64,000 nt of DNA from Heliocidaris tuberculata (lineage: Eukaryota; Echinodermata; Echinoidea; Camarodonta; Echinometridae): positions 7,473,068 to 7,537,067 of the forward strand of contig CM046841.1 in assembly GCA_025618425.1 (NCBI GenBank), in the 5' to 3' direction. The notes beneath the pieces were generated by a model. That model ran no database searches. It was not told the DNA's origin and saw only the letters and a program-made list of their open reading frames with translations. Position numbers and translations under genes: made by a program. This document shows positions 41,806 to 52,218 of this stretch, in pieces. The first letter of the stretch is position 1; every line of letters starts with the position of its first letter.

Positions 41806-44199
41806 ATCATAATTCTCTCACTCGTTAACATGATATGAATACGAAGCTTCATTCAAAGCTGTTTTCATAAGGAACAACTGACGCGGAAGATATTCTTTTG
41901 TGTTACTTCAACTTAAACATTCATTTGAAATGTAAAAAAAATATTTTGATATTATCTCGATCTCATCCTTTATTGAAAATGTTCTATAATTGGAAACACG
42001 TGTCATACAATGACACACCGTCCTATATATTCTAAACTGAACTGTACAATCTATGGGAGAGCTGTTACAACGTATAACACTATAATAATTTTAGAATATT
42101 CCAACGTATGTAAGAGCTGCTATAAGGTGAGATAGTAAATCTTGATTGAATACATGTCAAATATACATGTAATTAGACGCTCTTTTCTAAGGTTACTTTT
42201 ATGAATTTTAGGCAAGCATTGAAAAAAAATGAATTTGCTTTATAATCCAAATTTTTCAGATTTCCTTATAATATCTTAATTTTTACATAACTTCTTTATC
42301 CTCATTTTATTTTTAATGATCTTTACATGCTCATTTTGTCCAAATGATTATTCATTTTCTAAACTAAGAAATTCAAGAGTGGAGTCCGTCACGACAAAAG
42401 CGTCTCCAAAATCTTCCATTAAATTCTTAAGTTATTCTTCATAAGGAATTTTCACTTACTTTGACATTACAATGCAAACCAAAGAACAACAAAACAGATT
42501 ATTTCGAGCACGTCTTTGTTCCCCCTGATCCATTTAAGTATTTTCAGTATCCAGATCGAAACCGTTGCATGACGAATTTTCATCCATACTTTATACATCT
42601 AAAATTTTAATAGAGTATCCATGGCCTCTTTGTACCTTGTTCAGATTCGATTGCCTTGGTAACGCTTATGGATATCTGCTGTAGTTTATTGGTGTTCGTC
42701 CAAATTGGTTTTCGATTCACACCTATATATCTCATGGTCATATCGCACGACTCAAGATAATACTTTCCACTGATTCAAGCATTATCGTCGGTACGTTCTG
42801 AAGTTTCACAAGTGGTATCAGGAATGAAGGTAATTACTTAAAACATCACTTGATTGCAAAACAGTTTAAAAGGTTTAACAAATGCAAAGTCAATGTTATT
42901 GCAATTTGTTTTTATATTTTGAAGATTTTTCAGTAAATGGAAACTTTTCAGTTTTCGTTAAAGTCATCGATTTCGTGACAAAGGAAATGTATGTGTGTGT
43001 GTGGGGGGTGGTATTGTGCTTATTTAAAGCCTCAGGTCCACATTATAAAATGCAAAATTACTCATCGACACGTTTGTGCAATATAGAATAACCAGGTAAT
43101 AACCGCCTTATTCCTGAAGGCCTCCAGCTAACTTTCCGGTTTTTAAAGACAATTTGAAATATCTTAAGATAACATGTATGCATAGATCCAGGAGAGTTGA
43201 ACCACTTTTTTCATAATGGGCAATATTTCCCAAAACCTGCATTGTGGGTTGGAGAACTAATTCACATTTGAAATTTAGCTCCTATGTTATAATACAATGT
43301 GGGTTATGATATTCGAGGTGATTGCATTTCAAAGTAGTAGTCCGTTTTAAAAAAATATTGTTGAATGGCACAAGTCTCCCGCAGGGTGAGGAGAGTTGTG
43401 CCACCTTGTAAATGGGAGTAGGGAAAGACATGTTTCGCTTGTGGATTGGCCTGCACTGCCTAGTATAAAGTGCTGGTATAATCGCCATAATTATGCGTGA
43501 TTTCGTAAATGGAAATACAATGAAATTTACTAATGGTAAACTATGAATTATTTCAGGCAGCAAGTGGATCTGTTTTCCAAATTGTATTTATGATATTATC
43601 ATTATTGTTTATTTTCATTTCTACCCACTTTTTTGTAAGCACAATATCTCCAAAACTATTCAAATGTACTCACATTTGGTACAATGGTAGATATGGTAAT
43701 TGTCTCAGCACAGAAATTTTGTCAACATAGTCAATACATCGTTACGTCATCTAGGCGCCATTTTGTAAAATTCTGACTAATGCTATATCTCTGCAATGGA
43801 AAGTCATAACATAACCATATTTGGCACGATGCAAGTTAATTAAAAAGGAAATTAATTAAACATGCATAGTTTGAGTGTATTGCAATAAGTTTATGTATAT
43901 GAATTTTTATGCCGAAAATCTGAGGTCTAAAGACGAAACCTATGTTATGTGTCATCATGAACATATTCCTTATAAAGTTTGCTACAATTTGATACCAAAT
44001 TCAACGTACTTTGAATGACGTATGGTCATGTTAATGATCTTTGACTTTTGACCTTGGGTTAAGGTCACTAAAGTTCAACAGATAAAATGGCAACATCATT
44101 TTTTCTATTAGTGGGAACAAGTAGAATACATTCATAGTGGTCGCCAAAAATTAACATGAACTGTACACGAACTCCATATCGAGTACACATGCCCCTCCA
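41806..44199. other. Intergenic, nothing recognised
   Basis: AT-rich DNA upstream of the plexin promoter. A GGCGCCATTTTGT phrase at about 43751 and TGACCTTGGGTTAAGGTCA at about 44049 recall dispersed repeats. No coding signal. Confidence 0.5.
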
Positions 44200-44201
44200 T
44201 A

Positions 44202-44692
44202 TACAGTGTAAGTCAATAAAAATGAAACACAGATTCAACCATAAATGTTGCAATCAGTGCATATATTAATCAGGGTTACTCATATTGTAGCCTATCATGT
44301 TTCCTTAAAGTTGACACCTTGATCAATAAAATTCGACAATGGACAGCTGAACAGTAACATTTTTCCTGATGCATGTCAAATTTGCCTCTGCCCAAGTTTT
44401 GAATGACATGAAGGTCAACCCAAGGTTGGCTGAAATAGAACGCGCTCACAAATAATGAAAGCAACTACCGAACTCCATTCAGCCCAAACTTGGGCAAAGA
44501 CGATTCTGACATACTTTTTTTTTTTAAATGGCCAGTGCTCATTCATCCATGATCGCATTTTGGTGAGCAGCCTATCAAATTAAAGAAAACATCATTAACT
44601 GTCATACCATTAATTCATTTTTAGCAATTTCACTTGGTTTTGAAAATATTGGGGCTTGAATATGGGTATCCTTTTTATTGACTCACACTGTA
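44202..44692. mobile_element. Tc1/mariner-like MITE, 487 bp
   Basis: Starts CAGTGTAAGTCAATAAAAA (44204) and ends with its inverted partner TTTTTATTGACTCACACTG (to 44690); both sides are TA (44202-44203, 44691-44692). CAGTG termini and TA targets are typical of Tc1/mariner. No transposase. Confidence 0.85.
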
Positions 44693-45399
44693 TACAAGAT
44701 GGGAGCAGAATTCAATCATAAGTTAAAATATTGAACGAAGAAAACAGATAGACTGAATATGATATATTTAATTGTCATTTACAGGAAGGTTTTTCTTTTA
44801 ATTTCATTGTATACACAACCTATGCGGAAATACAGATGCGGTCACTGCACATAAAGTTAGTCCACCAAAAAATACTTTAAAACAAGACGATTATAAATAA
44901 TACACAAAACCACACACAGTTGCAGAGATACAGATATTTTACTGAATATTTTTGTTTCCTTTGCGGTTATATCTTACAAGGTCCGTGGGGTTTCAGCCCC
45001 CTCCCCCAGGTATTTTGAATTGACAATTTTTCGGTCAACCTTCACCCCATATTCAGGCAGCGAGAGGGTTCATATCAGCACCTGTTTAAGATTTGTATAT
45101 CTTATTTAGATCATTCATTACATGTATATTAGTCATTCTAACTACACTGATAGTAAAGTGTCAGTGTTTTGCTTACTTGCTCGCCAGAATTTCAAACTGT
45201 TGAAATTAGAGTTAGAAACATCAGCCCTACCATGCCTACTGTCACAATTTTACCATGTGCCTGTTCAAATTCAATAAAAAGGATAACCTAAAATACTTCG
45301 GAAAGAAAAAAGGTGTTGAAAATATAAATAGGACTTTGCACGTCATCATTACAGACATAATTGTAATTTTGATTGTTCGTATCTAACCAACAGTATACA
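44693..45399. other. Intergenic, nothing recognised
   Basis: AT-rich; no coding or repeat structure noted. Confidence 0.5.
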
Positions 45400-45550
45400 C
45401 CACAAACCACTGCAAATAGAGCACTTCCCGTGAAAAATGACAAATTATTCCATCCATGAAGATTCAATATTTACAACTCTGATGAATGTGCAAATAGTTG
45501 TTTTTTGCGAAAAATGTGCTGTTTTGCATGTCATTTCTCCCTTTCGAGGA
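45400..45550. repeat. Dispersed repeat, also at 51970-52112
   Basis: ACCACTGCAAATAG...CTTCCC, ATTCCATCCATGAAGATTCA and GTGCTGTTTTGCATGTCATTTC...CCTTTCGAGG are shared with about 51972-52112 in the same order and strand. Directly followed here by CAAGGGCGGATCCAGG, a hAT-like repeat end, which interrupts the copy. Confidence 0.8.
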
Positions 45551-45646
45551 CAAGGGCGGATCCAGGTTTTAAAAAAAGGGGGGTCTAAAGGGTGAGAAGT
45601 TATCATTCTGGCAAACGCAAGCGCCAAAGGCGCTAAGCGCCTCTAT

Positions 45647-45647
45647 A

Positions 45648-45681
<34 letters not shown>
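45647..45681. repeat. (AT)n microsatellite
   Basis: About 17 AT units between GC-rich GGCGCTAAGCGCC and CGCGCAGAGCGCGCC palindromes. A second (AT)n of about 20 units is at 45989-46028. Confidence 0.9.
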
Positions 45682-45684
<3 letters not shown>

Positions 45685-45988
45685 CCTGTTTGACTATTTT
45701 AATGTTGAAATATAGTTGGGCGCGCAGAGCGCGCCACAAAAATTTGATAATACGAGCCTGAAAATGTCTTAGTTTGTAATGAAATTACATTTAATCTATT
45801 AATATTACATGGAATTATTGTTTATTTGAGATGGAAAATACATATATAATGATTGCAAATTACCTTTTATCAAAAAGTGCGGGTATATTTGTACAGGCCA
45901 TCCCCCCCCCCCGTACATCAGAACTGGGAGGGGGGTTAATGCATACCCCCATCCCCTCCGGGATTTGCGCCATTGGACTGTATTAATA

Positions 45989-46031
<43 letters not shown>

Positions 46032-46094
46032 ATGTTAAGGTTTCACGTATCGGCTCAAACAAATTCAAAGAAAACTGCTATTAGCGTTTGTAAT

Positions 46095-46166
46095 GCATTG
46101 TGGCCAATTTTATTTTTCTACTCAAATTTTCGACGCTCCCTGGCGTCTTCTTCAGGAGAACAATAA
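46095..46166 (-). ncRNA. Candidate hammerhead-like ribozyme in the Penelope 3' region
   Basis: Minus strand: CUGAAGA(A), a GACGC/GCGUC stem, then GAAA: the CUGANGA...GAAA core of a hammerhead with one extra A. Outer strands can pair as stem I (AUUGU with ACAAU, plus CU with GG) around a 2x2 internal loop, and AUUU/AAAU can form stem III before a UU cleavage position. Penelope-like elements are known to carry hammerhead motifs in their terminal repeats. The extra A and weak stem III make activity uncertain. Confidence 0.4.
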
Positions 46167-46209
46167 ATGATAAGGTATCATACAAATAATTAAAATAGTT
46201 ATAGTTATA

Positions 46210-46284
46210 GCGCGCGCATCCTTAGTCAGATATAGGTTGCTTAGAAACCGTCTCTCTTGGAGATCTGACTGAGGATGCGCGCGC
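46210..46284. repeat. 22-bp CG-rich inverted repeat
   Basis: GCGCGCGCATCCTTAGTCAG (46210-46229) pairs with CTGACTGAGGATGCGCGCGC (46265-46284) with one mismatch. Alternating CG ends could adopt Z-DNA. In the 3' region of the Penelope-like element. Confidence 0.88.
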
Positions 46285-46496
46285 TTTACAAAAAAATGAT
46301 GGATATAACTATGCAAATGAGAAAAGAGTACTGTGCGCGCTTCATTATTACGTAATTTACGTAATTAACGTAATAATACACAAAATCCCAAGTAGTATTA
46401 GCGGCAAAGATTCAAAATAATAGTATTGAAACAAAGAAGGAGAATTGATACCAAATCATTATTAAAGAACATGTGATTGAAAAGATACAAAAAAAC

Positions 46497-48491
46497 CTAG
46501 CGAAAATATGTAAATCCATTGAGAAAGTAAAGATCTCTGTTAAGACCTTTTCCTTCAAAACTTCTGCTCTTAACAATTGCCCGTAATTCGGCAATTTTCC
46601 TATCGTCCGCTGACTTATAGCCTCCACCGAAAAGGCAAACCTTGACATCCGCAACTGAGTGATTGGGAAGGCTGAAGTGTTTAGCTACAGGGAGATCATT
46701 CCGTCTTTTGTTGATGGATGATCTGTGGTTGTTAAAACGCATCCGAAATTTGGTGCTAGTCTCACCAACATACACAACGTCTGGGCAGCGTGCGCAAAAG
46801 AGGCAGTAAAGAACATTGCTGGAATCGCAGTTATGACGTCCCGGCCGGAGAGTGAAATTGTCAGTGACCTTGATCGTGGTGTCAGTGATGAGATGTTTGC
46901 AAATCTGACATCTAGGTTTGGCGCAGGGAATATTGCCTCTCCGAGGTGAGAAGGTCGGGAGTTTGCTGCTAACAAGCAAATTCCTTAAGTTTGGGGGCTG
47001 ACGTTGAGCATGAAGGGGAGGGTCACCAACCACTTTTCCTAGGTTTTGGTCAAGATGTAAGGTAGGCCACTCTAATCTGACCCGTTTAGCAAAGGATTTC
47101 GTGGCAGGATGGTAGGTTGTAACTAAGGGGATGCGCGTTTTATCCTTTGCGTTTGTGCATTGATTGAGGAGTTCTGTGCGGGATTTTCTCTTTACTCTGA
47201 GAATGGTTTCCTTGATCAGTCTGGCAGGATAGCCTCTTTTCAGGAACTGTTTTCCTAGTGTGAGTACTTCTTTTTCAAAGACTCTCTCATTAGAGATAAT
47301 TCGTCGATAACGAAGCATCTGGCTGTATATAACCGAATGCTTGATATGACGAGGGTGAAATGAGTCATACCTCAAGTAAGAACACGAGTCAGTAGGCTTG
47401 CGAAACACTGATGTTTCGATCTTCCCATTTTCCTGGTTAATTGACACACTGACGTCAAGGAAGCTGATTTCCTCTTTAGAGCTTTCCATTGTGAATTTGA
47501 TATTTTCGTTGCAAGCATTGAAAGCATTGTGGAAGGCTGTCAGTTCTTCCATGGAATGTTCCCATATTATGAAAACATCGTCGATGTATCGAACGTAGAG
47601 GGAAGGTTTGCATGGATAGCTCGAGAGGAAATCCTCTTCCAGAATGGCCATATATATGTTTGCATATGCCGGTGCCATCTTGGTGCCCATTGCAGTGCCC
47701 TGTTTTTGAAGGTAGAATTTGTCATTAAATTGGAAATAATTATGTGTCAAAATGAATTCTACCATTTGGGCAAGGCCATTGACGTCTAGTGTTTCGTCAC
47801 CATCAGTATGGTTATTAAGGAAACGACGCATAGCTTTGACACCTTCTACATGAGGGATGTTGGTATAGAGACTTTTGACATCCATGGTGACGAGTGTTGA
47901 TTCTGGAGCAACATTTACTGATTGTAACTTTTTCAGAAAATCAGTAGTGTCTTTTACGTAGCTTGTTATTTTGGGTAGAAAGGGTTGGAGTTGCATGTCA
48001 ACAAATTGGGACATGGATTCAGTGAGGGAGCCAACACTTGACACAATGGGTCTGCCGGGAGGAATGATATTATGCTCTTTAGCTAAAGCTATAGTAGTTT
48101 CAGTACCAGTTACTTCTTGATTGGACACACTCGTCACCATTTTAGTCAGTTTGTGTACTTTAGGCAGGAGGTATAACTGACTGACTCTAGGATTCCGGGG
48201 AACAGATACATTACTACCTACTACTTTGCTAACACACTCAGTGGCTTTTTCATGGAAATCGCCTGTAGGGTCTTTGTCTAGAGGCTCATAGAAACTTTCG
48301 TCTGACAATTGTCGGATAGCTTCATTATGGTAATCTTTAACGTCCTGAATAACAACTGCACCACCTTTATCGGCAGGCTTGATAATGATATCGTTATTGT
48401 TCTTGAGTGAGTTAATCGACTTACGTCGTACCTTATCAGTAGTACTGGGTTCCCTCTGTATATATATATATATCTTGCGATGTACAACCAT
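46497..48491 (-). CDS. Penelope-like RT and GIY-YIG endonuclease
   Basis: 664 residues, uninterrupted, ATG at 48491. Residues 35-430 are RT: IIIKPADKGGAVVI, LYLLPKVHK, RPIVSSVGS, LVTMDVKSLYTNIPH, GTAMGTKMAPAYANIYM, the catalytic YVRYIDDVFIIW, and ISFLDVSV. A Cys-rich linker (CAKPRCQICKHL) follows at about 520. Residues 555-640 are a GIY-YIG nuclease: VLYCLFCARC, VVYVGET, KFRMRFNNHRSSI and AKHFS. The RT copies element RNA and the nuclease nicks the target; this RT type is related to telomerase. The DIVISION of motifs matches Neptune/Penelope-type elements. The N-terminus before KPADKGGA is only about 40 residues, shorter than usual, in line with 5' truncation. The endonuclease end at 46497 is intact. 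Confidence 0.93.
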   Translation of the reverse strand: MVVHRKIYIYIQREPSTTDKVRRKSINSLKNNNDIIIKPADKGGAVVIQDVKDYHNEAIRQLSDESFYEPLDKDPTGDFHEKATECVSKVVGSNVSVPRNPRVSQLYLLPKVHKLTKMVTSVSNQEVTGTETTIALAKEHNIIPPGRPIVSSVGSLTESMSQFVDMQLQPFLPKITSYVKDTTDFLKKLQSVNVAPESTLVTMDVKSLYTNIPHVEGVKAMRRFLNNHTDGDETLDVNGLAQMVEFILTHNYFQFNDKFYLQKQGTAMGTKMAPAYANIYMAILEEDFLSSYPCKPSLYVRYIDDVFIIWEHSMEELTAFHNAFNACNENIKFTMESSKEEISFLDVSVSINQENGKIETSVFRKPTDSCSYLRYDSFHPRHIKHSVIYSQMLRYRRIISNERVFEKEVLTLGKQFLKRGYPARLIKETILRVKRKSRTELLNQCTNAKDKTRIPLVTTYHPATKSFAKRVRLEWPTLHLDQNLGKVVGDPPLHAQRQPPNLRNLLVSSKLPTFSPRRGNIPCAKPRCQICKHLITDTTIKVTDNFTLRPGRHNCDSSNVLYCLFCARCPDVVYVGETSTKFRMRFNNHRSSINKRRNDLPVAKHFSLPNHSVADVKVCLFGGGYKSADDRKIAELRAIVKSRSFEGKGLNRDLYFLNGFTYFR

Positions 48492-49836
48492 AGGGTAGGT
48501 GTAGGAAATACCAGACCCTTAAGCACGTTTGCATAATTTGCATAAACATGAACACAGACACACACTAGTAAGGTTTACCAATGCTTTCAGCAACTCTTTT
48601 TATTTCTCAGGGTACCGAAATAATGACAAAAATTTGTTTACCTAATGAAATAATCTCCTTAATGACGTCATAGGTAAATGGTCCATTATTCCCTACCCAT
48701 GAAAGTAATACGAGACCGCTACATTTTCAGCCGAAATCTCAAATATTTGTTGAGGAAAATGATATTTTGTTGGAAATGTAAATACCAATAAAGAATTGTT
48801 TTTTGGAGAGTATGTTTTGGTTTCATCAAAATCTGTTGCAATTTTAACGAAAAATTTTATAGCATTTATCATCGGATAAATTTAATTACCATTTAAACGG
48901 CATTCAACATGTTCAATGTGCCGTTACTTTTGCCTCCGGCAACTTTACATTTTGTTGTTGATGATTTTAAGTACATCAATACTGAACAATTGACAATGAT
49001 AATTTTAAAGATTACAGAGAGTTGTAAAATGACATTGAAATACGTCTTAAAGAGAAAGATGTAAAATGACGTTAAAACAACTTAACACATCCAACCAAAC
49101 TCTATTAATCTCATAATGCAGTTCAAAAGGGTGAAAATTTTCTTCATGTAGGTTTGAATTTGTTAAAATTTACTGTTGTTTAATGTTTAATTTGATTACA
49201 CGATATAACAGGATGCATTTAATTTCATGATGAGTCAAAAATTTCCATTTCATGACCTTAAGGCTTTTAAAATTTCAGATCTAAATTCAGCGTGTACCAA
49301 CAAATATTGCTTTATTGCTTGGATATTTCTTTATCGCCAATATTCTGAGTATTATTTGATATTTTCTTTCAGTTTCATAAACATAAAAAACCCCTAGCAG
49401 CAAGCTTACACAAATTATCAATACACAGTGCACACATTAATTATGCATAACATTAGTCGCCATATTGGTGGTCTTGTATTACCTACACAAATTGATTTGA
49501 TGTCCTCATTGAGGTTCACTCTACGCACTCTACACTGTGCACAATGGTCAATTGACCAGTACAATAGTTCACCAACTTCATAATAATGTTATTAATACCA
49601 TTTTTATAGCACACCTCTTTATAAGTTTAACACACCACTACGTTCCTTGAAAAACCAGTATTTATATCTACCGAAATTTTGAGCACGACAAACTCTTATC
49701 TTAGGAGATTGGTGAATATGGACTTGTTGATGAAAAGTTTACTGACAAAGTAAGCAGAAATGGTAACAGTGTACCTATATGGCGCTAGAGCAATATTTTA
49801 TTCCAAAGCCAGGGCAGACAAGACAGTTTTCTTCTG
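48492..49836. other. Intergenic, short inverted phrases
   Basis: CATAGGGTAGGTGTAGGAA (48489-48507) is an inverted match to TTCCCTACACCTACCCTATG (about 50818-50837), on either side of the hAT-like insertion. A TGACGTCA is at 48663-48670. No coding signal. Confidence 0.45.
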
Positions 49837-50801
49837 ATGGTCCTCAGTGGCGGCACCAGGATTTTTAAAGTGGGGGGGGGGGGCAAATGGGGGGCAAAAG
49901 AAAATGTTGGGGGGGGGCAAGGGCGGACCAAAAAAATGTTGACACTTTTTGTAGTGAAAATGTACAGAATATTCGGCTATAAACCTACCCAGATATGAGG
50001 ACATTTTGAGCATCTAGCTGAACTTCCTGATTATAAAGAGGTGTTAGTTATATACTGCGAGCGAGCGAAGCAAGCGAGCAAAAATTTTGACATTTTTCGT
50101 AGTAAATATGTACAGAAATTATATATTCGGCTATAAAACTACCCCAATATGCATGAGGACATTTGAGCATCTTGCTGCCCGATTATGAGGTGGTAGTTAT
50201 TTATTGCGAACACTTTTTGTCGTGAAAATGTACAGAAATTATATTCGGCTATGAAACTACCCATATATGAGGACATTTGAGCATCTTGCTGCCCGATAAT
50301 AAGGTGGTAGTTATACATTGCGAACGGGCCAAAATTGTGAAACTTTTTGTGGTGAAAATGTACAGAAATGATTATTTGGCTACAAAACTACCCCAATATG
50401 TGGACATTTGATCATCTCGCGGCCTGACTATGTGGTGGGAGTTATAGGCCTGCATTGCGAGCGAGCGAGCGAAAATTTTGACACTATTATAGTGGAAATG
50501 TACAGAAATTATTCGGCTATAAAACTACCCAAATATGAGGATATTTACACGAGCTGAGCGAACAAATTTGCCCCATCCCCCCCCCCACCTTGATGCCGCC
50601 ACTGCTTTCCAAGTTTCCGTTTTCTTTCTTTTTCCTTCTTTTCTCCATTCCTTTTTCACTTACATTTTCTTTCCTTTTCTTTTCTTTTTCATTTTCCACC
50701 CTTTTATTTTTTTCACTCCGAAAATAATTGGGGGGCAACTGGGGGGGGGGGGCAAATGCCCCCCATGCCCCCCCCCCTTTGGTGCCGCCACTGATGGTCC
50801 T
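49837..50801. mobile_element. hAT-like non-autonomous element, 949 bp
   Basis: Element 49845-50793 starts CAGTGGCGGCACCA and ends with its perfect inverted copy TGGTGCCGCCACTG. A perfect 8-bp target duplication ATGGTCCT flanks it (49837-49844, 50794-50801). CAGTGGCGG termini and 8-bp TSDs are hAT features. Inside are G-runs at both ends and about five diverged 120-bp units with GAAAATGTACAGAAATTAT, TCGGCTATAAAACTACCC and ATATGAGGACATTTGAGCAT. No transposase. Confidence 0.92.
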
Positions 50802-51173
50802 GTATTACGGTCTTGCATTCCCTACACCTACCCTATGTCAAAATCATACTTTGTTGGTGATGACCTTGACCTTGAACAAGATTGACAAAGATTGTCAAAA
50901 ATAATCACTTATTCCTATGATATAATAATATGATGTGCGAGTTTTTGCTGCAATAGACCAAATAAAAAGTTTGGTTTTGATTATCTACCATAGCTAGGGC
51001 CTGAAAAGGGGCATTCGACATTTGGCAACTTGCCAGGAGTGTTTTTTACACTGTTGAAAATCCTGTCAGGAGGGTTTTCGACAGTGTTTGTTCAGTGATA
51101 AACAGATCCAGTCACTGCAGAGCCCACCCTAACTGCGACAGCCGCCGCACACAGTGCGGCGCCCACCCTTGAG
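50802..51173. other. Intergenic, nothing recognised
   Basis: Includes the inverted CCCTACACCTACCCTATG phrase. No gene seen. Confidence 0.4.
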
Positions 51174-51285
51174 TTGAGTAAGTAGTGGGGGCATGCTTTC
51201 CCTTCGCGGCCGAACGGAGCGAACGGGCCCCGCCCTGCCCGCGCCCCGGCCACGGCGGGGATGCATGTCCCCACTACTTAATCAA
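51174..51285. repeat. GC-rich foldback
   Basis: TTGAGTAAGTAGTGGGGGCA (51174-51193) pairs with the reverse of ...GTCCCCACTACTTAATCAA (to 51285) with about three mismatches, enclosing GC-rich GGGCCCCGCCCTGCCCGCGC-type sequence quite unlike the surrounding AT-rich DNA. Confidence 0.7.
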
Positions 51286-51861
51286 CTACACTAGCGCCGA
51301 AAGTTTTTATCAATTAACCTGCAGCAGAGCTGCATTTATATATTTGGGCCAAGCAAAAATTATTTACCTATATATATATATATATATGGATACTTGTGCT
51401 TTGGTATTGTCTAGAATGACGAGTTGCCTCGAATGAGTGACTTGAAGTTGAATGATGCCGCGTGCAGCCTGCTTCCTCGAGGGTTGCAAGCATAGTTGCA
51501 AATGGTACGTAGGATCAAAAGTCGCATGCATAAACCCATGCGTGCCGCGCCGCATATGCATGGCAGTATAATACTTAGGCCTACTTTGCGACGGAGAATG
51601 CAACAATGGGTAATGAATAGGGCCTACACAGTATCTTGCATGATCAGGTCGGCAGAATTTCTGGGGAAAAAAAACAAAACAAAACAAAAAAAAAACGCCA
51701 AGAAAGACGGCGCCAAGTAAAAACAAAAAAAAAACAAAAAAAAAAAAAAAAAAACCCGGCGTCAAAAAGGGGGGGGGGGGGTCTGGACCCCGGCGACCCC
51801 CCCCCCCCCCCCCTCTGGATCTGCCTATGGAGGATACTAAATCTATTGAAATGTCGTGGTT
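51286..51861. other. Intergenic, A-rich and G/C-run repeat debris
   Basis: Contains (AT)n at 51370-51387, long A-runs with interspersed C (51665-51753), a G14 run and C15 run ending CTCTGGATCTGCCTATGG, a hAT-like repeat end. No gene seen. Confidence 0.45.
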
Positions 51862-52218
51862 ATATTCTACATCAAATTAATTAGTCTAACCAACCTGACA
51901 CATATTTACAATATGTTTACAACTTGTAGCTATACTAAATATGTATTTCTTTACATAAATATTTATATTTCACGACAAACCACTGCAAATAGGGTACTTC
52001 CCATTATTATTCCATCCATGAAGATTCAAGATTTACAACTCTGATGAATGTGCAAATCTTAGGTTTTTTCCCGAAAAATGTGCTGTTTTGCATGTCATTT
52101 CCCCTTTCGAGGCTTATATTCTACATCAAATCAATTAGCCTAAACCTGACAATATTTACAATATGTTTTCAACTTGTAGCCATACTAGATATGTATTTCT
52201 TTATACTAATATTTATAT
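51862..52218. repeat. About 250-bp partial tandem duplication
   Basis: TTATATTCTACATCAAAT(T/C)AATTAG...ATTTACAATATGTTT(A/T)CAACTTGTAGC...ATATGTATTTCTTTA occurs at about 51869-51970 and again at 52119-52218. Between them sits the segment shared with 45400-45550. Confidence 0.8.

Larger units (their letters stand above)
46030..48491 (-). mobile_element. Penelope-like retroelement, 5' truncated
   Basis: One long minus-strand ORF with Penelope-type RT and GIY-YIG endonuclease, followed by a 460-bp 3' region with a hammerhead-like fold and a CG-rich hairpin, ending in an (AT)n tract. The ORF begins within a short (AT)n run, and the non-element phrase CATAGGGTAGGTGTAGG follows, so the 5' end is probably missing. 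It lies outside the plexin gene, about 5 kb upstream of its promoter. Confidence 0.9.

Noticed and set aside
46725..46949. Plus-strand open frame within the Penelope element
   Set aside because: Antisense of the intact RT/GIY-YIG frame.
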